This document shows positions 33,634-41,760 of a stretch of 59,744 nt of DNA, piece by piece. How positions within the stretch are numbered: the stretch's first letter is position 1; every line of letters starts with the position of its first letter. Location: the NCBI GenBank assembly GCA_964599915.1, contig CAZRHR010000007.1, forward strand, positions 1 to 59,744. Reading direction: 5' to 3'. This stretch comes from CAZRHR01 sp964599915 (lineage in GTDB: Bacteria > Bacteroidota > Bacteroidia > CAIKAF01). The position numbers were made by a program, and so were the translations under genes. The notes below the pieces were generated by a model. The model worked only from the letters and a program-made list of their open reading frames with translations, made no database searches and was not told where the DNA came from.

Positions 33634-36012
33634 TCATGAACCGCAAGCTTCGCAATCTTCCGGATTGTCCAGTGAGCAAGCGATTTGACTTACGGCTTCT
33701 TCGGCCATAGCGGGATTTCCGCCCTGAACGGAACGCGCGGAAGCCATATCCACCGTGAATTTCACGGCATCCGCCGCGGCTTTGGTTCTTAAGTAATACA
33801 TACCGGTTTTGAGTCCTGCACGCCACGCGTAAAAATGCATGGACGACATTTTGGCCAAATTCGGTGATTCCATGAAAATATTGAGGGACTGGCTTTGGTC
33901 AATAAATGCCCCACGGTCCGCCGCCATGTCAATCAAGTCTTTTTGCTTGATTTCCCAAACGGTTTTGTAAAGCTCCTTGATGTTTTGTGGAATACCGTCG
34001 ATGTTTTGAATTGAGCCATTATGCGCCATGATGGCGTTTTTCATGGCCGGCGTCCAAAGGCCTAAATCGACCAGGTCTTTCAACAAATATTTATTCACGA
34101 TGGGAAATTCGCCCGAGAGCACGCGACGCATGTACATGTTCGAAGTGAACGGCTCAAAACATTCGTTGTTTCCTAAAATTTGCGCGGTAGAAGCCGTGGG
34201 CATAGGCGCAATTAAAAGGGAATTGCGAATGCCATATTTTAGGATTTCTTCTCGCAACACATCCCATTCCCAACGGTCTGAAGGTTTTACATTCCACATG
34301 TCGAATTGGAAAATACCTTTAGACATGGGCGAACCTTCATACGAGCTGTACGGTCCATCTTCTTTGGCGATGTCCTTGGAAGAGGTCAGCGCTGCATAAT
34401 AAATGGTTTCAAAAATATCTTTGTTCAGCTGTTTGGCTTCCGGCGAATCGAACGGCATGCGCAGCTTTACAAAGGTATCCGCCAGTCCTTGTACACCAAT
34501 GCCCACGGGGCGGTGACGAAGGTTAGAGTTTCTGGCTTCTTTGATGGGATAATAATTCCTGTCAATGATTCGGTTCAAGTTTTTGGTGACCATGTAGGTC
34601 ATTCTGAACAAGGCTTCGTGATCGTATTTCCCGTCCTGAATAAATTTAGGCAGGGCAATCGACGCCAGGTTACATACCGCGACTTCGTCTGGTGCCGTAT
34701 ATTCAATAATTTCCGTACAGAGGTTGGAAGACTGGATGGTGCCTAAGTTTTGCTGGTTGCTTTTCCGGTTGGCTGCATCTTTAAACAGCATGTAAGGCAC
34801 ACCGGTTTCTATTTGGGCTTCCATGATTTTGGCCCAAAGGTCTCTGGCTTTTACCTTTCTGCGGGCTTTGCCTTCTGCTTCATATTGGGTGTATTTGGCT
34901 TCAAATGCTTCACCCCAACATTCATGTAATCCGGGCGCTTCGCTTGGGCAAAACAGGCTCCATTCTTGGTCGTCTTCGACCCTTTGCATAAAGAGGTCAC
35001 ACACCCAAAGGGCAAGGAAAAGGTCGCGGGTGCGTAAATCTTCTTGACCCGTATTTTTTTTCAGGTCTAAAAAGTCGAAAATATCGTTGTGCCAAGGCTC
35101 CAGATATACCGCGAAGGAACCCTTCCGCTTTCCGCCGCCTTGGTCTACGTAGCGTGCGGTATCATTAAAAACCCGCAACATGGGGACGATTCCATTGGAT
35201 GTGCCGTTGGTTCCTTTGATATACGCCCCTTTGGCTCTGATTTTATGTAAGGCTAAACCAATGCCGCCGGCAGATTGAGAAATCTTGGCGCATTGTTTCA
35301 GGGTGTCATAAATACCATCGATGCTGTCTTCCTTCATTTGTAAAAGGAAACAGCTACTCATTTGTGGTTTTGGGGTACCGGAATTGTAAAGGGTCGGCGT
35401 TGCATGGGTAAACCAACCTTCAGATAAAGCGTGGTAGGTTTCAATAGCAGACTGCAAATCTTCTTTATGAATACCCAGCGCCACCCGCATGTACATTTGC
35501 TGTGGGCGTTCGGCAATTTGACCGTTGATGCGGAGCAGGTAACTTTTTTCCAGGGTTTTGAATCCAAAATAATCGAAATGGTAATCTCGGTCGTAGATTA
35601 AGGTTGAGTCAAGTAGCTCTGCATTTTTTTCAATGATTTCCCAAACATCTTCGGCCAAAAGGGACGCTTTGAGGCCGGTGGTGGGATCGACGAAGCTATG
35701 CAGGGCCTTCATGGCTTTGGCAAAAGACTTCTGGGTGTTTTTGTGCAGGTTGGAAACGGCAATCCGGGAAGCCAGCAAAGCGTAATCCGGATGTTCTATG
35801 GACATGGCTGCTGCTTCTTGCGCCGCCAGGTTATCCAATTCTGTGGTTTTGATACCGGAAAAAATACCATTAATGACCTTTTGAGCCACTTTCACCGGGT
35901 CCACATATTGGCTATGCAGGCCATAGGATAGTTTTACGATGCGCGCTGTAATTTTGTCAAATTTGACAGCTTCCCTGCGGCCATCCCGCTTTACCACAAA
36001 CATTTCAGTCAT
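33634..36012 (-). CDS. nrdA: Class Ia ribonucleotide reductase, large subunit
   Basis: The 792-aa subunit reduces ribonucleoside diphosphates. An N-terminal ATP-cone (FVVKRDGRREAVKFDKITAR) gives allosteric control. Active-site parts include PQMSSCFLLQM, SSNLCTEIIEY (radical Cys and the Glu/Asn set), CNLASIALPKF and the late MPTASTAQILGNNECFEP. The C-terminal CEACGS is the redox tail that accepts electrons from thioredoxin. The wording of many stretches is close to eukaryotic R1 (for example HPDYALLASRIAVSNLHK), as I recall for Bacteroidota. It follows nrdB by 35 nt and ends at a strong bidirectional terminator. Confidence 0.95.
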   Translation of the reverse strand: MTEMFVVKRDGRREAVKFDKITARIVKLSYGLHSQYVDPVKVAQKVINGIFSGIKTTELDNLAAQEAAAMSIEHPDYALLASRIAVSNLHKNTQKSFAKAMKALHSFVDPTTGLKASLLAEDVWEIIEKNAELLDSTLIYDRDYHFDYFGFKTLEKSYLLRINGQIAERPQQMYMRVALGIHKEDLQSAIETYHALSEGWFTHATPTLYNSGTPKPQMSSCFLLQMKEDSIDGIYDTLKQCAKISQSAGGIGLALHKIRAKGAYIKGTNGTSNGIVPMLRVFNDTARYVDQGGGKRKGSFAVYLEPWHNDIFDFLDLKKNTGQEDLRTRDLFLALWVCDLFMQRVEDDQEWSLFCPSEAPGLHECWGEAFEAKYTQYEAEGKARRKVKARDLWAKIMEAQIETGVPYMLFKDAANRKSNQQNLGTIQSSNLCTEIIEYTAPDEVAVCNLASIALPKFIQDGKYDHEALFRMTYMVTKNLNRIIDRNYYPIKEARNSNLRHRPVGIGVQGLADTFVKLRMPFDSPEAKQLNKDIFETIYYAALTSSKDIAKEDGPYSSYEGSPMSKGIFQFDMWNVKPSDRWEWDVLREEILKYGIRNSLLIAPMPTASTAQILGNNECFEPFTSNMYMRRVLSGEFPIVNKYLLKDLVDLGLWTPAMKNAIMAHNGSIQNIDGIPQNIKELYKTVWEIKQKDLIDMAADRGAFIDQSQSLNIFMESPNLAKMSSMHFYAWRAGLKTGMYYLRTKAAADAVKFTVDMASARSVQGGNPAMAEEAVSQIACSLDNPEDCEACGS

Positions 36013-36047
36013 TTTCCAAAAAGGCTAAGTTTCCTAGAGAAACAGGT

Positions 36048-37064
36048 TTAAAATTCTTCTTCTAAGCTAAATCCGGAGGTTACATCGGCTTTGATGTATT
36101 CGCTCACCCTTTTTTCAAAGAAATTGGTTTTCCCTTGCAAGCTGATAAAATCCATGAAGCTAAAGGGGTTTTCGACTTTGTAGATTTTTTCGCAGCCCAG
36201 CACACTAAGCCAGTGGTCTGCCACAAATTCAATGTATTGTGTCATTAATTTGGCGTTCATGCCTATAAGTTCCACGGGCAGGGCGTCGGTCACAAATTCC
36301 TTTTCAATGTCCACTGCGTCTTGAATAATTTCACGGATACGATTTTGTGGAACTTTGTTGCGTATATGCTGGTTGTAGAGGTGGCAGGCAAACTCACAAT
36401 GCATGCCTTCGTCCCTGGAGATAAATTCATTGGAAGTGGCTAATCCGGGCATGAGTCCACGTTGTTTGAGCCAATAAATGGCACAAAACGACCCGGAGAA
36501 AAAGATACCTTCTACGGCAGCAAAAGCAATAAGGCGTTCTGCAAAACTTGGAGAGGAAATCCATTTCAGCGCCCAATTGGCTTTTTTCTTGACACAATCT
36601 AATGTTTCGATGGCTTTGAACAGCTGACCTTTTTCGGCGGTGTCTTTGATGTAGGTATCGATAAGCAGAGAGTACATTTCAGAATGGATGTTCTCCATCA
36701 TGATTTGGAAGCCATAAAACATTTTGGCCTCGGTGTATTGCACTTCACGCACGAAGTTTTCTGCTAAGTTTTCATTGACGATACCGTCTGAAGCCGCGAA
36801 GAAAGCAAGGACATGCTTGATAAAGTGCCTTTCGTTGTCGTTCAATCGGTTGGCCCAGTCCGTTAGGTCTTGAGCGAGATCCACTTCTTCTGCCCGCCAA
36901 AATGCGCCTTGTTGTTTTTTATAATGTTCCCAGATGTCTTGGTGTTGAATGGGAAAAAGCACAAAACGATCAGGATTTTCCTGTAAAATCGGTTCTTGGT
37001 GCAAGGTTTCCCATCCAAGACCCTCTTGGGACAAAGCGGCGGAAGAAGTGGTTGATGGTGTCAT
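36048..37064 (-). CDS. nrdB: Class Ia ribonucleotide reductase, small subunit
   Basis: The 338-aa ferritin-like subunit houses the di-iron centre and tyrosyl radical. MENIHSEMYSLLIDTYIKD contains metal ligands Glu124 and His127 and the radical Tyr131. Upstream ligand Asp lies in AEEVDLAQDL and later ones in VEGIFFSGSF and SRDEGMHCEFA. The C-terminal SGFSLEEEF is the tail that docks on NrdA. As with NrdA, the sequence is strongly eukaryote-like. nrdB comes first in the operon; its 5' leader carries an 11-bp perfect inverted repeat and a candidate -7 box. Confidence 0.95.
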   Translation of the reverse strand: MTPSTTSSAALSQEGLGWETLHQEPILQENPDRFVLFPIQHQDIWEHYKKQQGAFWRAEEVDLAQDLTDWANRLNDNERHFIKHVLAFFAASDGIVNENLAENFVREVQYTEAKMFYGFQIMMENIHSEMYSLLIDTYIKDTAEKGQLFKAIETLDCVKKKANWALKWISSPSFAERLIAFAAVEGIFFSGSFCAIYWLKQRGLMPGLATSNEFISRDEGMHCEFACHLYNQHIRNKVPQNRIREIIQDAVDIEKEFVTDALPVELIGMNAKLMTQYIEFVADHWLSVLGCEKIYKVENPFSFMDFISLQGKTNFFEKRVSEYIKADVTSGFSLEEEF

Positions 37065-37086
37065 TTTTCGTTATTGATTTAGTGGC

Positions 37087-37120
37087 GAAACGTCCAAAAT
37101 GCGGACAAGTTGGACGTTTC
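37087..37120 (-). promoter_or_regulatory. Inverted repeat in the nrdBA leader
   Basis: GAAACGTCCAA (37087-37097) and TTGGACGTTTC (37110-37120) are perfect 11-bp complements around a 12-nt spacer. The site lies between the candidate -7 box and the nrdB ATG, so it would be an RNA hairpin or a roadblock operator. A GTCC/GGAC pairing inside it allows an alternative fold. Confidence 0.55.
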
Positions 37121-37164
37121 AACCATGAAAATTATATCTGTAAGAAATTGATTGGTTCAAATAT

Positions 37165-37172
37165 CAAAATTA
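37165..37172 (-). promoter_or_regulatory. Candidate -7 box of nrdB
   Basis: TAATTTTG on the minus strand fits TAnnTTTG, 100 nt upstream of the ATG. No -33 TTTG at the usual spacing is seen. Confidence 0.4.
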
Positions 37173-37415
37173 TCCGCTTGTGGTGGTGGTTTAACTATTA
37201 ACAAATGGGGTCGTTTTATGAACAGGGTGTGGAAGATGTACCTGTCTTAACCTTTAGGTTACATGGACATAAGTAAATAATAGTGAATGACTTAAGGTCT
37301 TTTGAACAAAAGGTTGTTTATGGTTTGCTCGTTGATAAGTGATTTTAGGGGCGGAAATTGAGGATGGATGTGCCCTAAAAATGGTGTCGAATAAAAACCC
37401 CAATTTTCCAAATTT

Positions 37416-37436
37416 TTACATCTATTCTATATGTAA
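37416..37436. promoter_or_regulatory. Weak dyad in the nrdB upstream region
   Basis: TTACAT, a 9-nt spacer and ATGTAA are flanked by T and A runs. It is a possible operator, but such a short dyad can arise by chance in AT-rich DNA. Confidence 0.25.
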
Positions 37437-37561
37437 GAAAATGGGTTTTAATGTCCGTTTTTTTATTCTTTTTGCAAGTGCAATGAGGCGGTTTTCCCCA
37501 TGTTTGCGTTGGTATGGGCCGTTTTAGCACCTGTTTTTTTAACACTTACACTTTAAGAAAA

Positions 37562-38140
37562 CTACTTTTTTTTGTCGGCCCACCAAGTGGCGGCGATGGA
37601 TAGTTGACCATACCAATCTTCTCCATACTTTCTAATCAAGGCTTCTTTAAGAAACTTGTAAACTGGCACTTGTAGTTCTTTTCCAAGTGTACAAGCGTCG
37701 TCGCAAATGTTCCATTCATCATAATTTACAGCTTCAAATTGGTCGAAAGTTTGCACCCGAATGGGATAAAGGTGGCAGCTAATGGGCTTTCGAAAACGAG
37801 TGGCTCCAGCTTTCCACGCATTCTCAATGCCACAATGGGCGGTCCCACTTTTATCAAATACCGTGTATGCACAGTGCTTGCCCTCTACCAAAGGCGTTAC
37901 AGGCTCTCCATCTACATCGATGATGTGGGTGCCTAAAGTTTGAATGGTCGCTTTGCCATCTTCGGCTAAAAATGCTGAAATGGCCTCGTATTCATGGTGT
38001 AAGGTCTCCGTTTCTTCCTCCGTCAACGGGGCGCCGGCATCCCCCTTTACACAACAAATCCCTTTGCATGCCTGAAGATTACAGACAAATTGTCGCTCAA
38101 AAATTTCCCGGGAAACAATTTTTCCCTCAATCTCAATCAT
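37562..38140 (-). CDS. DUF3109 cysteine-rich protein
   Basis: The protein has 192 aa from ATG 38140 (MIEIEGKIVSREIFERQF). It is Cys-rich in a pattern typical of DUF3109: FVCNLQACKGICC, GKHCAYTVF, TAHCGIENAW, KPISCHLYPIRV and WNICDDACTLGK. The arrangement suggests metal or Fe-S binding, as in the related YkgJ-type zinc/iron-chelating family, but no function is established. It diverges from trpS across 78 bp. Longer upstream extensions in frame run towards trpS and lack support. Confidence 0.85.
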   Translation of the reverse strand: MIEIEGKIVSREIFERQFVCNLQACKGICCVKGDAGAPLTEEETETLHHEYEAISAFLAEDGKATIQTLGTHIIDVDGEPVTPLVEGKHCAYTVFDKSGTAHCGIENAWKAGATRFRKPISCHLYPIRVQTFDQFEAVNYDEWNICDDACTLGKELQVPVYKFLKEALIRKYGEDWYGQLSIAATWWADKKK

Positions 38141-38153
38141 GGGAGGCTTTTTG

Positions 38154-38161
38154 CAAAGGTA
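38154..38161 (-). promoter_or_regulatory. -7 box of the DUF3109 gene
   Basis: TACCTTTG on the minus strand matches TAnnTTTG and ends 13 nt before the ATG at 38140. Confidence 0.5.
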
Positions 38162-38218
38162 AAATTCAGGAAAATGCGCTTCCATAGGAAATCTGTATTT
38201 TCGCTCAAATTTTTTGTC

Positions 38219-39187
38219 ATGGCCCGCATTCTTACCGGTATTCAAAGTACCAACCAACCTCATTTAGGCAATATTTTAGGCGCCATACAGCCCTTGATTG
38301 CACGTTCACATTCGGGCGGGCATCAGGCTTTTGCTTTTATTGCTGACCTTCATTCCCTGACTACGGTTCGGGATGCGGATTTTCGTCGTGAAAGTTCATT
38401 GAGGGTGGCGGCGACATGGTTGGCTTGTGGTTTTGACCCGGATGCCCATGTGTTGTATCGGCAATCTGATTTGCCGGAAGTGACAGAACTTACTTGGTAT
38501 CTGTCTTGTTTCGCACCGTATCCCATGTTGGCCAATGCACATTCATTTAAGGATAAGTCTGAACGAGTGAGTGAAGTGTCTGCCGGACTTTTTACCTATC
38601 CGGTTCTCATGGCTGCTGATATTTTAGGGTATGATGCAGAGGTAGTTCCTGTGGGTAAAGACCAATTGCAGCACCTTGAAATCACACGCGACCTGGCCAA
38701 ATCTTTCAACCATTTGTATGGTGAAACTTTTGTGGTCCCGGAAGCTTCTGTCACTCAAGAAACCATGATTATCCCCGGCACAGACGGACAGAAAATGAGC
38801 AAGTCCTACCACAATTTCATCGATGTATTTCTGGAGGAAAAGGCCTTGAAGAAAGTGATTATGGGCATTCAAACCGACTCTACGCCACTGGAGGCGCCCA
38901 AAAACCCGGATACCTGTAACGTATTTAATCTATATAAAGTGGTGGCGCCATCGGCAGAAGTCGAACATTTGCGACAACGCTATCTGGCGGGTGGACTTGG
39001 CTATGGCCATGCAAAAACGGCTTTGCTGGAAGCGATATTGGTTAAGTTTCAAGACGAGCGACAGCGCTACCACGCCTTGATGCAAGATATTCCTCAACTT
39101 CAGCATACTTTGAAGATAGGTGCTGATAAGGCGCGCCCGGTGATTCAATCTGTTCTTCAGCGTGTGCGTACTAAATTAGGTTTTTAA
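38219..39187 (+). CDS. trpS: Tryptophanyl-tRNA synthetase
   Basis: The 322-aa class I synthetase begins MARILTGIQSTNQPHLGN, where PHLGN is the HIGH equivalent. KMSKS is intact in GTDGQKMSKSYHN. LSCFAPYPMLANAHSFKDK and YPVLMAADILGYDAEVVPVGKDQLQHLE contribute the Trp pocket and are standard for TrpRS. The ATG at 38219 fits the family start; longer in-frame extensions overlap the divergent DUF3109 gene. It is slightly shorter than the E. coli enzyme. Confidence 0.93.
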   Translation: MARILTGIQSTNQPHLGNILGAIQPLIARSHSGGHQAFAFIADLHSLTTVRDADFRRESSLRVAATWLACGFDPDAHVLYRQSDLPEVTELTWYLSCFAPYPMLANAHSFKDKSERVSEVSAGLFTYPVLMAADILGYDAEVVPVGKDQLQHLEITRDLAKSFNHLYGETFVVPEASVTQETMIIPGTDGQKMSKSYHNFIDVFLEEKALKKVIMGIQTDSTPLEAPKNPDTCNVFNLYKVVAPSAEVEHLRQRYLAGGLGYGHAKTALLEAILVKFQDERQRYHALMQDIPQLQHTLKIGADKARPVIQSVLQRVRTKLGF

Positions 39188-39235
39188 GCCCGTCTTTTCC
39201 TTTGTTTGGGTACAATTTTTGCTGCTACCAAGGTC

Positions 39236-40123
39236 ATGTGGCAAAAATGGATGTGTCTTTTCTTGGTTTTTGGTTGGAGGTTAGGACCAAGTATGTATTC
39301 GCAAACTCCTACGCCTCAGCCTAAAAGCCATGACGTTTTGGATAGCCTCTATATTGAGGAGGTAGAAAATAGTCGAAATCCAGACAAAGTCTTGCACGCG
39401 GAACCTTTATACATTGACTTGATTAGAGATTTGGGTGCCAGAAAAGGGGAAAAAGAATGGAATGTGGGTTGGGGAATGACAGATAACCGTGATTTTGACG
39501 CGTATCAGTTTTTGGTGGAGTATGAATGGGCGCCCATTCATCGTTTAGGGTTGGAGGTTGAATTGCCCTTTTCCCTATATTTTCCAACAGTATCAGGCGC
39601 CCAAACACCGGGTACCCGTTTGAATAGTTTCAAGTTTGCTGCCCAGTATTCTTTTTTTGTGTCGGAGCCGGCCAAGTTGAGTATGGCCGCAGGTTATTTA
39701 CATGAAATTGCGTTGGTTCCGTTTCGGGACTATGGTAAAGAAACTTGGGTCCATGGAAATGTGTACAGTCCTTTTTTTGTGGCTGCGAAAAGATGGGGTG
39801 ATCGGTATCATACTCTTTTATATACAGGCCCCGTTTGGGAACACGCTTTTTCCACCGGCATGGTGCAAACCGCGTTTCAAGCCAATGGGAGTTTTCATTA
39901 CATGATTCCCGGTACCCGCAATTTTGTGGGTTTGGAAATCAATTCATGGCTGAGTCAGCACCGTTTAGATGTGGTGTTTAGGCCCCAAATGCGGGTAGCT
40001 ATTTCCGAAAGTATGTTGGTAGGGATTGTTACAGGTATTCCTATATCTAAAGCCAATGAGCGGTTTAGTGCCTTTTTCCGATTGATTTACGAACCCGGCC
40101 ACCGAAAGACGCATCCAAGTTAG
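39236..40123 (+). CDS. Probable outer-membrane beta-barrel protein (HAEPLYIDLIRDLGARKGE family)
   Basis: The 295-aa protein has a signal peptide (MWQKWMCLFLVFGWRLGPSMYSQ). After HAEPLYIDLIRDLGARKGEKEWNVGWG it alternates short polar turns with amphipathic strands (YQFLVEYEWAPIHRLGLEVE, FKFAAQYSF, YHTLLYTGPVWEHA, RFSAFFRLIYEP), a pattern of outer-membrane beta barrels. I recall the HAEPLY...DLGARKGEKE motif from a conserved proteobacterial and Bacteroidota family of unknown role. It follows trpS by 48 nt with an imperfect -7 box (AATTTTTG). Confidence 0.6.
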   Translation: MWQKWMCLFLVFGWRLGPSMYSQTPTPQPKSHDVLDSLYIEEVENSRNPDKVLHAEPLYIDLIRDLGARKGEKEWNVGWGMTDNRDFDAYQFLVEYEWAPIHRLGLEVELPFSLYFPTVSGAQTPGTRLNSFKFAAQYSFFVSEPAKLSMAAGYLHEIALVPFRDYGKETWVHGNVYSPFFVAAKRWGDRYHTLLYTGPVWEHAFSTGMVQTAFQANGSFHYMIPGTRNFVGLEINSWLSQHRLDVVFRPQMRVAISESMLVGIVTGIPISKANERFSAFFRLIYEPGHRKTHPS

Positions 40124-40153
40124 CCCCGTAGAATCGTTAATTTTTAGATTTTC

Positions 40154-40185
40154 TTTGAAATGATTTTTGGCGTTTTGTACCTTTG
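40154..40185 (+). promoter_or_regulatory. Promoter of the first Crp/Fnr gene
   Basis: TTTG at 40154-40157, a 20-nt spacer and TACCTTTG at 40178-40185 form the best complete -33/-7 pair in the window. The ATG follows 24 nt later. Confidence 0.65.
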
Positions 40186-40209
40186 TTCGAACCACCTCAG
40201 CGTTTTGAA

Positions 40210-40914
40210 ATGAAAAAAGCGGCCGATCATTTTTCTTGTGCACAATGTCCTTCCCGGTCTCGCTCCGTATTTCACGATTTCCCTGATGAAGCGCAGCCTG
40301 GCCTTGAAGCCGGAAAGTCCTGCTTTGTCTATAAAAGAGGAGAGGCCATTTTTCACGAAGGCCACACCCCGCAAGGCGTCTATTGCATCAAAGAAGGAAA
40401 AGTAAAAATTGCCCGCGAAGGTTTTGAAGGGAAAGAACAAATCATCCGATTTGCTAAGGATGGAGATGTGGTTGGCTATCGGTCTCTTTTAAGTGGCGAG
40501 CGTTATGCTTCTTCTGCCGTGGCATTGGAAGAAACTTCGGTTTGTTTTATTCCAAGAAGTCAACTTTTACAAATGGTGACTTCTCAGCCCTGTTTATCCC
40601 TCAATTTTATTAAACAGGCCTGCACGGAACTTGGGGATGCGGGTAGGTTAATCACCAATTTGGCCCAGAAAAGCGTTAGGGAGCGCATGGCAGAAATTTT
40701 GCTCATGCTCAGAGAAACATTTGGCGAAACTGCCGAAGGTGCCATTGATGTGAAATTGTCCCGAGAAGAATTGGCCAACTTAGTGGGAACAGCTACAGAA
40801 TCTGCCATTCGGGTACTTTCCGATTTTCAACAGGAAGGCTTATTGGAACTTAAAGGAAAGGCCATTCATTTAAAAGATCGGCCTAAATTATTGAAAACAG
40901 GGAAAATAGCTTAA
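40210..40914 (+). CDS. Crp/Fnr-family transcription regulator, possible Fe-S sensor
   Basis: The 234-aa protein has an N-terminal Cys pair (FSCAQCPSRSRSVF, Cys9 and Cys12), a cyclic nucleotide-binding-like beta roll (about 35-150: GEAIFHEGHTPQGVYCIKEGKVKI, DVVGYRSLLSGERYASSAVA) and a C-terminal winged helix (about 165-230: LSREELANLVGTATESAIRVLSDFQQEGLL). The Cys pair is placed as in FNR, and further Cys occur inside the roll, so a redox-sensitive cluster is possible. The CRP cAMP-pocket Arg/Ser set is not obvious. The ATG at 40210 is used. A second regulator of the family follows on the same strand. Confidence 0.85.
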   Translation: MKKAADHFSCAQCPSRSRSVFHDFPDEAQPGLEAGKSCFVYKRGEAIFHEGHTPQGVYCIKEGKVKIAREGFEGKEQIIRFAKDGDVVGYRSLLSGERYASSAVALEETSVCFIPRSQLLQMVTSQPCLSLNFIKQACTELGDAGRLITNLAQKSVRERMAEILLMLRETFGETAEGAIDVKLSREELANLVGTATESAIRVLSDFQQEGLLELKGKAIHLKDRPKLLKTGKIA

Positions 40915-41031
40915 TTTCGCCTCGTTTTTAGAACCTCCTCATTTTTTTGTTTGTTGTAGGTTTTGGCTACCATGTCCCTTTGCCAAAAGTCATGGTTTTA
41001 GGTGATACATGTCATTGTGTAAGATAAGTGA

Positions 41032-41721
41032 TTGGATGAATTTTGTAACCAAGCAAATGTACCGTTGAGTCAATCTGTCACCATACCTTTTTTGCAATCC
41101 AATTTCCACCTGGAGATAGGTGCAGACCTATTGGTTTCTGGTGAAGATCAATTTAAAGTGCATCGCTTGCATTTGGATAAGGGAGAAAGGTTGAGCCGTA
41201 GCTTTTGCCAGCAGGAAGGTGGTTTTATGGTGGTTTCCGGCCGGCTTCAGGAAAAAGGCAAGGACGGCTTAATGCACTGGTATGGCCCTGGCGATTTACA
41301 CGGTTTCGGATTTCCTGCAGTGTGTGAATCTGGGTGCGAAACCTTTGCTGCCGAGGATGCACGCATTGAATTTGTGCCGAAGTCTGTCTTAGAATGGATG
41401 GCCGCACAGCATCCCGAAGCCATGCTCCGGATTTTTAAAAAGATTCACCAACAAGTAGAAGTGACCCACCGGCGTTTGGGATTGATGCATGGGGTAGTCC
41501 AAGACACCGATGTGTTTCAGTTTCTCAAAATCCTTGAACGCAGATTTTCCACCACCTCAGATGGATTCTTGGCCTTGGAAGCCACCATGGACGAGTGGGC
41601 GAACTATTTGGGACTAAGCGTTACCACTTTTCGTCGGGTGGTCCGAAGGCTCCGTGAAATGGGCATGGTAGAAAGAAAAGGCATCCGATTTAAACTTGTT
41701 CATAGGCACGAATTGGCTTAG
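41032..41721 (+). CDS. Second, divergent Crp/Fnr-family regulator
   Basis: The product has up to 229 aa: a beta-roll sensor region (LDKGERLSRSFCQQEGGFMVVSG, YGPGDLHGFGFPAVCESGCETFAAEDARIEFV), a dimer helix (about 125-165) and a winged helix (ATMDEWANYLGLSVTTFRRVVRRLREMGMVERKG). The sensor half is degenerate, so the ligand is unknown. The start is uncertain: no in-frame ATG precedes the core, and TTG at 41032 or TTG at 41065 must serve. It lies 117 nt after the first regulator and is followed by the DUF2797 gene. Confidence 0.75.
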   Translation: MDEFCNQANVPLSQSVTIPFLQSNFHLEIGADLLVSGEDQFKVHRLHLDKGERLSRSFCQQEGGFMVVSGRLQEKGKDGLMHWYGPGDLHGFGFPAVCESGCETFAAEDARIEFVPKSVLEWMAAQHPEAMLRIFKKIHQQVEVTHRRLGLMHGVVQDTDVFQFLKILERRFSTTSDGFLALEATMDEWANYLGLSVTTFRRVVRRLREMGMVERKGIRFKLVHRHELA

Positions 41722-41748
41722 CAAGAACAAGCATGCGGAAATCCTCCC

Positions 41749-41756
41749 TACCTTTA
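41749..41756 (+). promoter_or_regulatory. -7-like box of the DUF2797 gene
   Basis: TACCTTTA is one base from TAnnTTTG and ends 4 nt before the ATG at 41761. Confidence 0.4.
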
Positions 41757-41760
41757 TCTC

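Larger units (their letters stand above)
37065..37561. other. 497-bp intergenic region upstream of nrdB
   Basis: No coding frame is supported. The part nearest nrdB holds an inverted repeat (37087-37120) and a -7 box (37165-37172). A weaker dyad lies at 37416-37436. The rest is AT-rich with no recognisable gene or RNA. Confidence 0.7.

Noticed and set aside
37151..37170. TTGAT...ATCAA dyad considered as an FNR box near the nrdB promoter
   Set aside because: The spacer is about 10 nt instead of the 4 nt of an FNR site.
37339..37527. Possible 62-aa gene between nrdB and the DUF3109 gene
   Set aside because: No family likeness, unusual codon use and AT-rich context; best left as intergenic.
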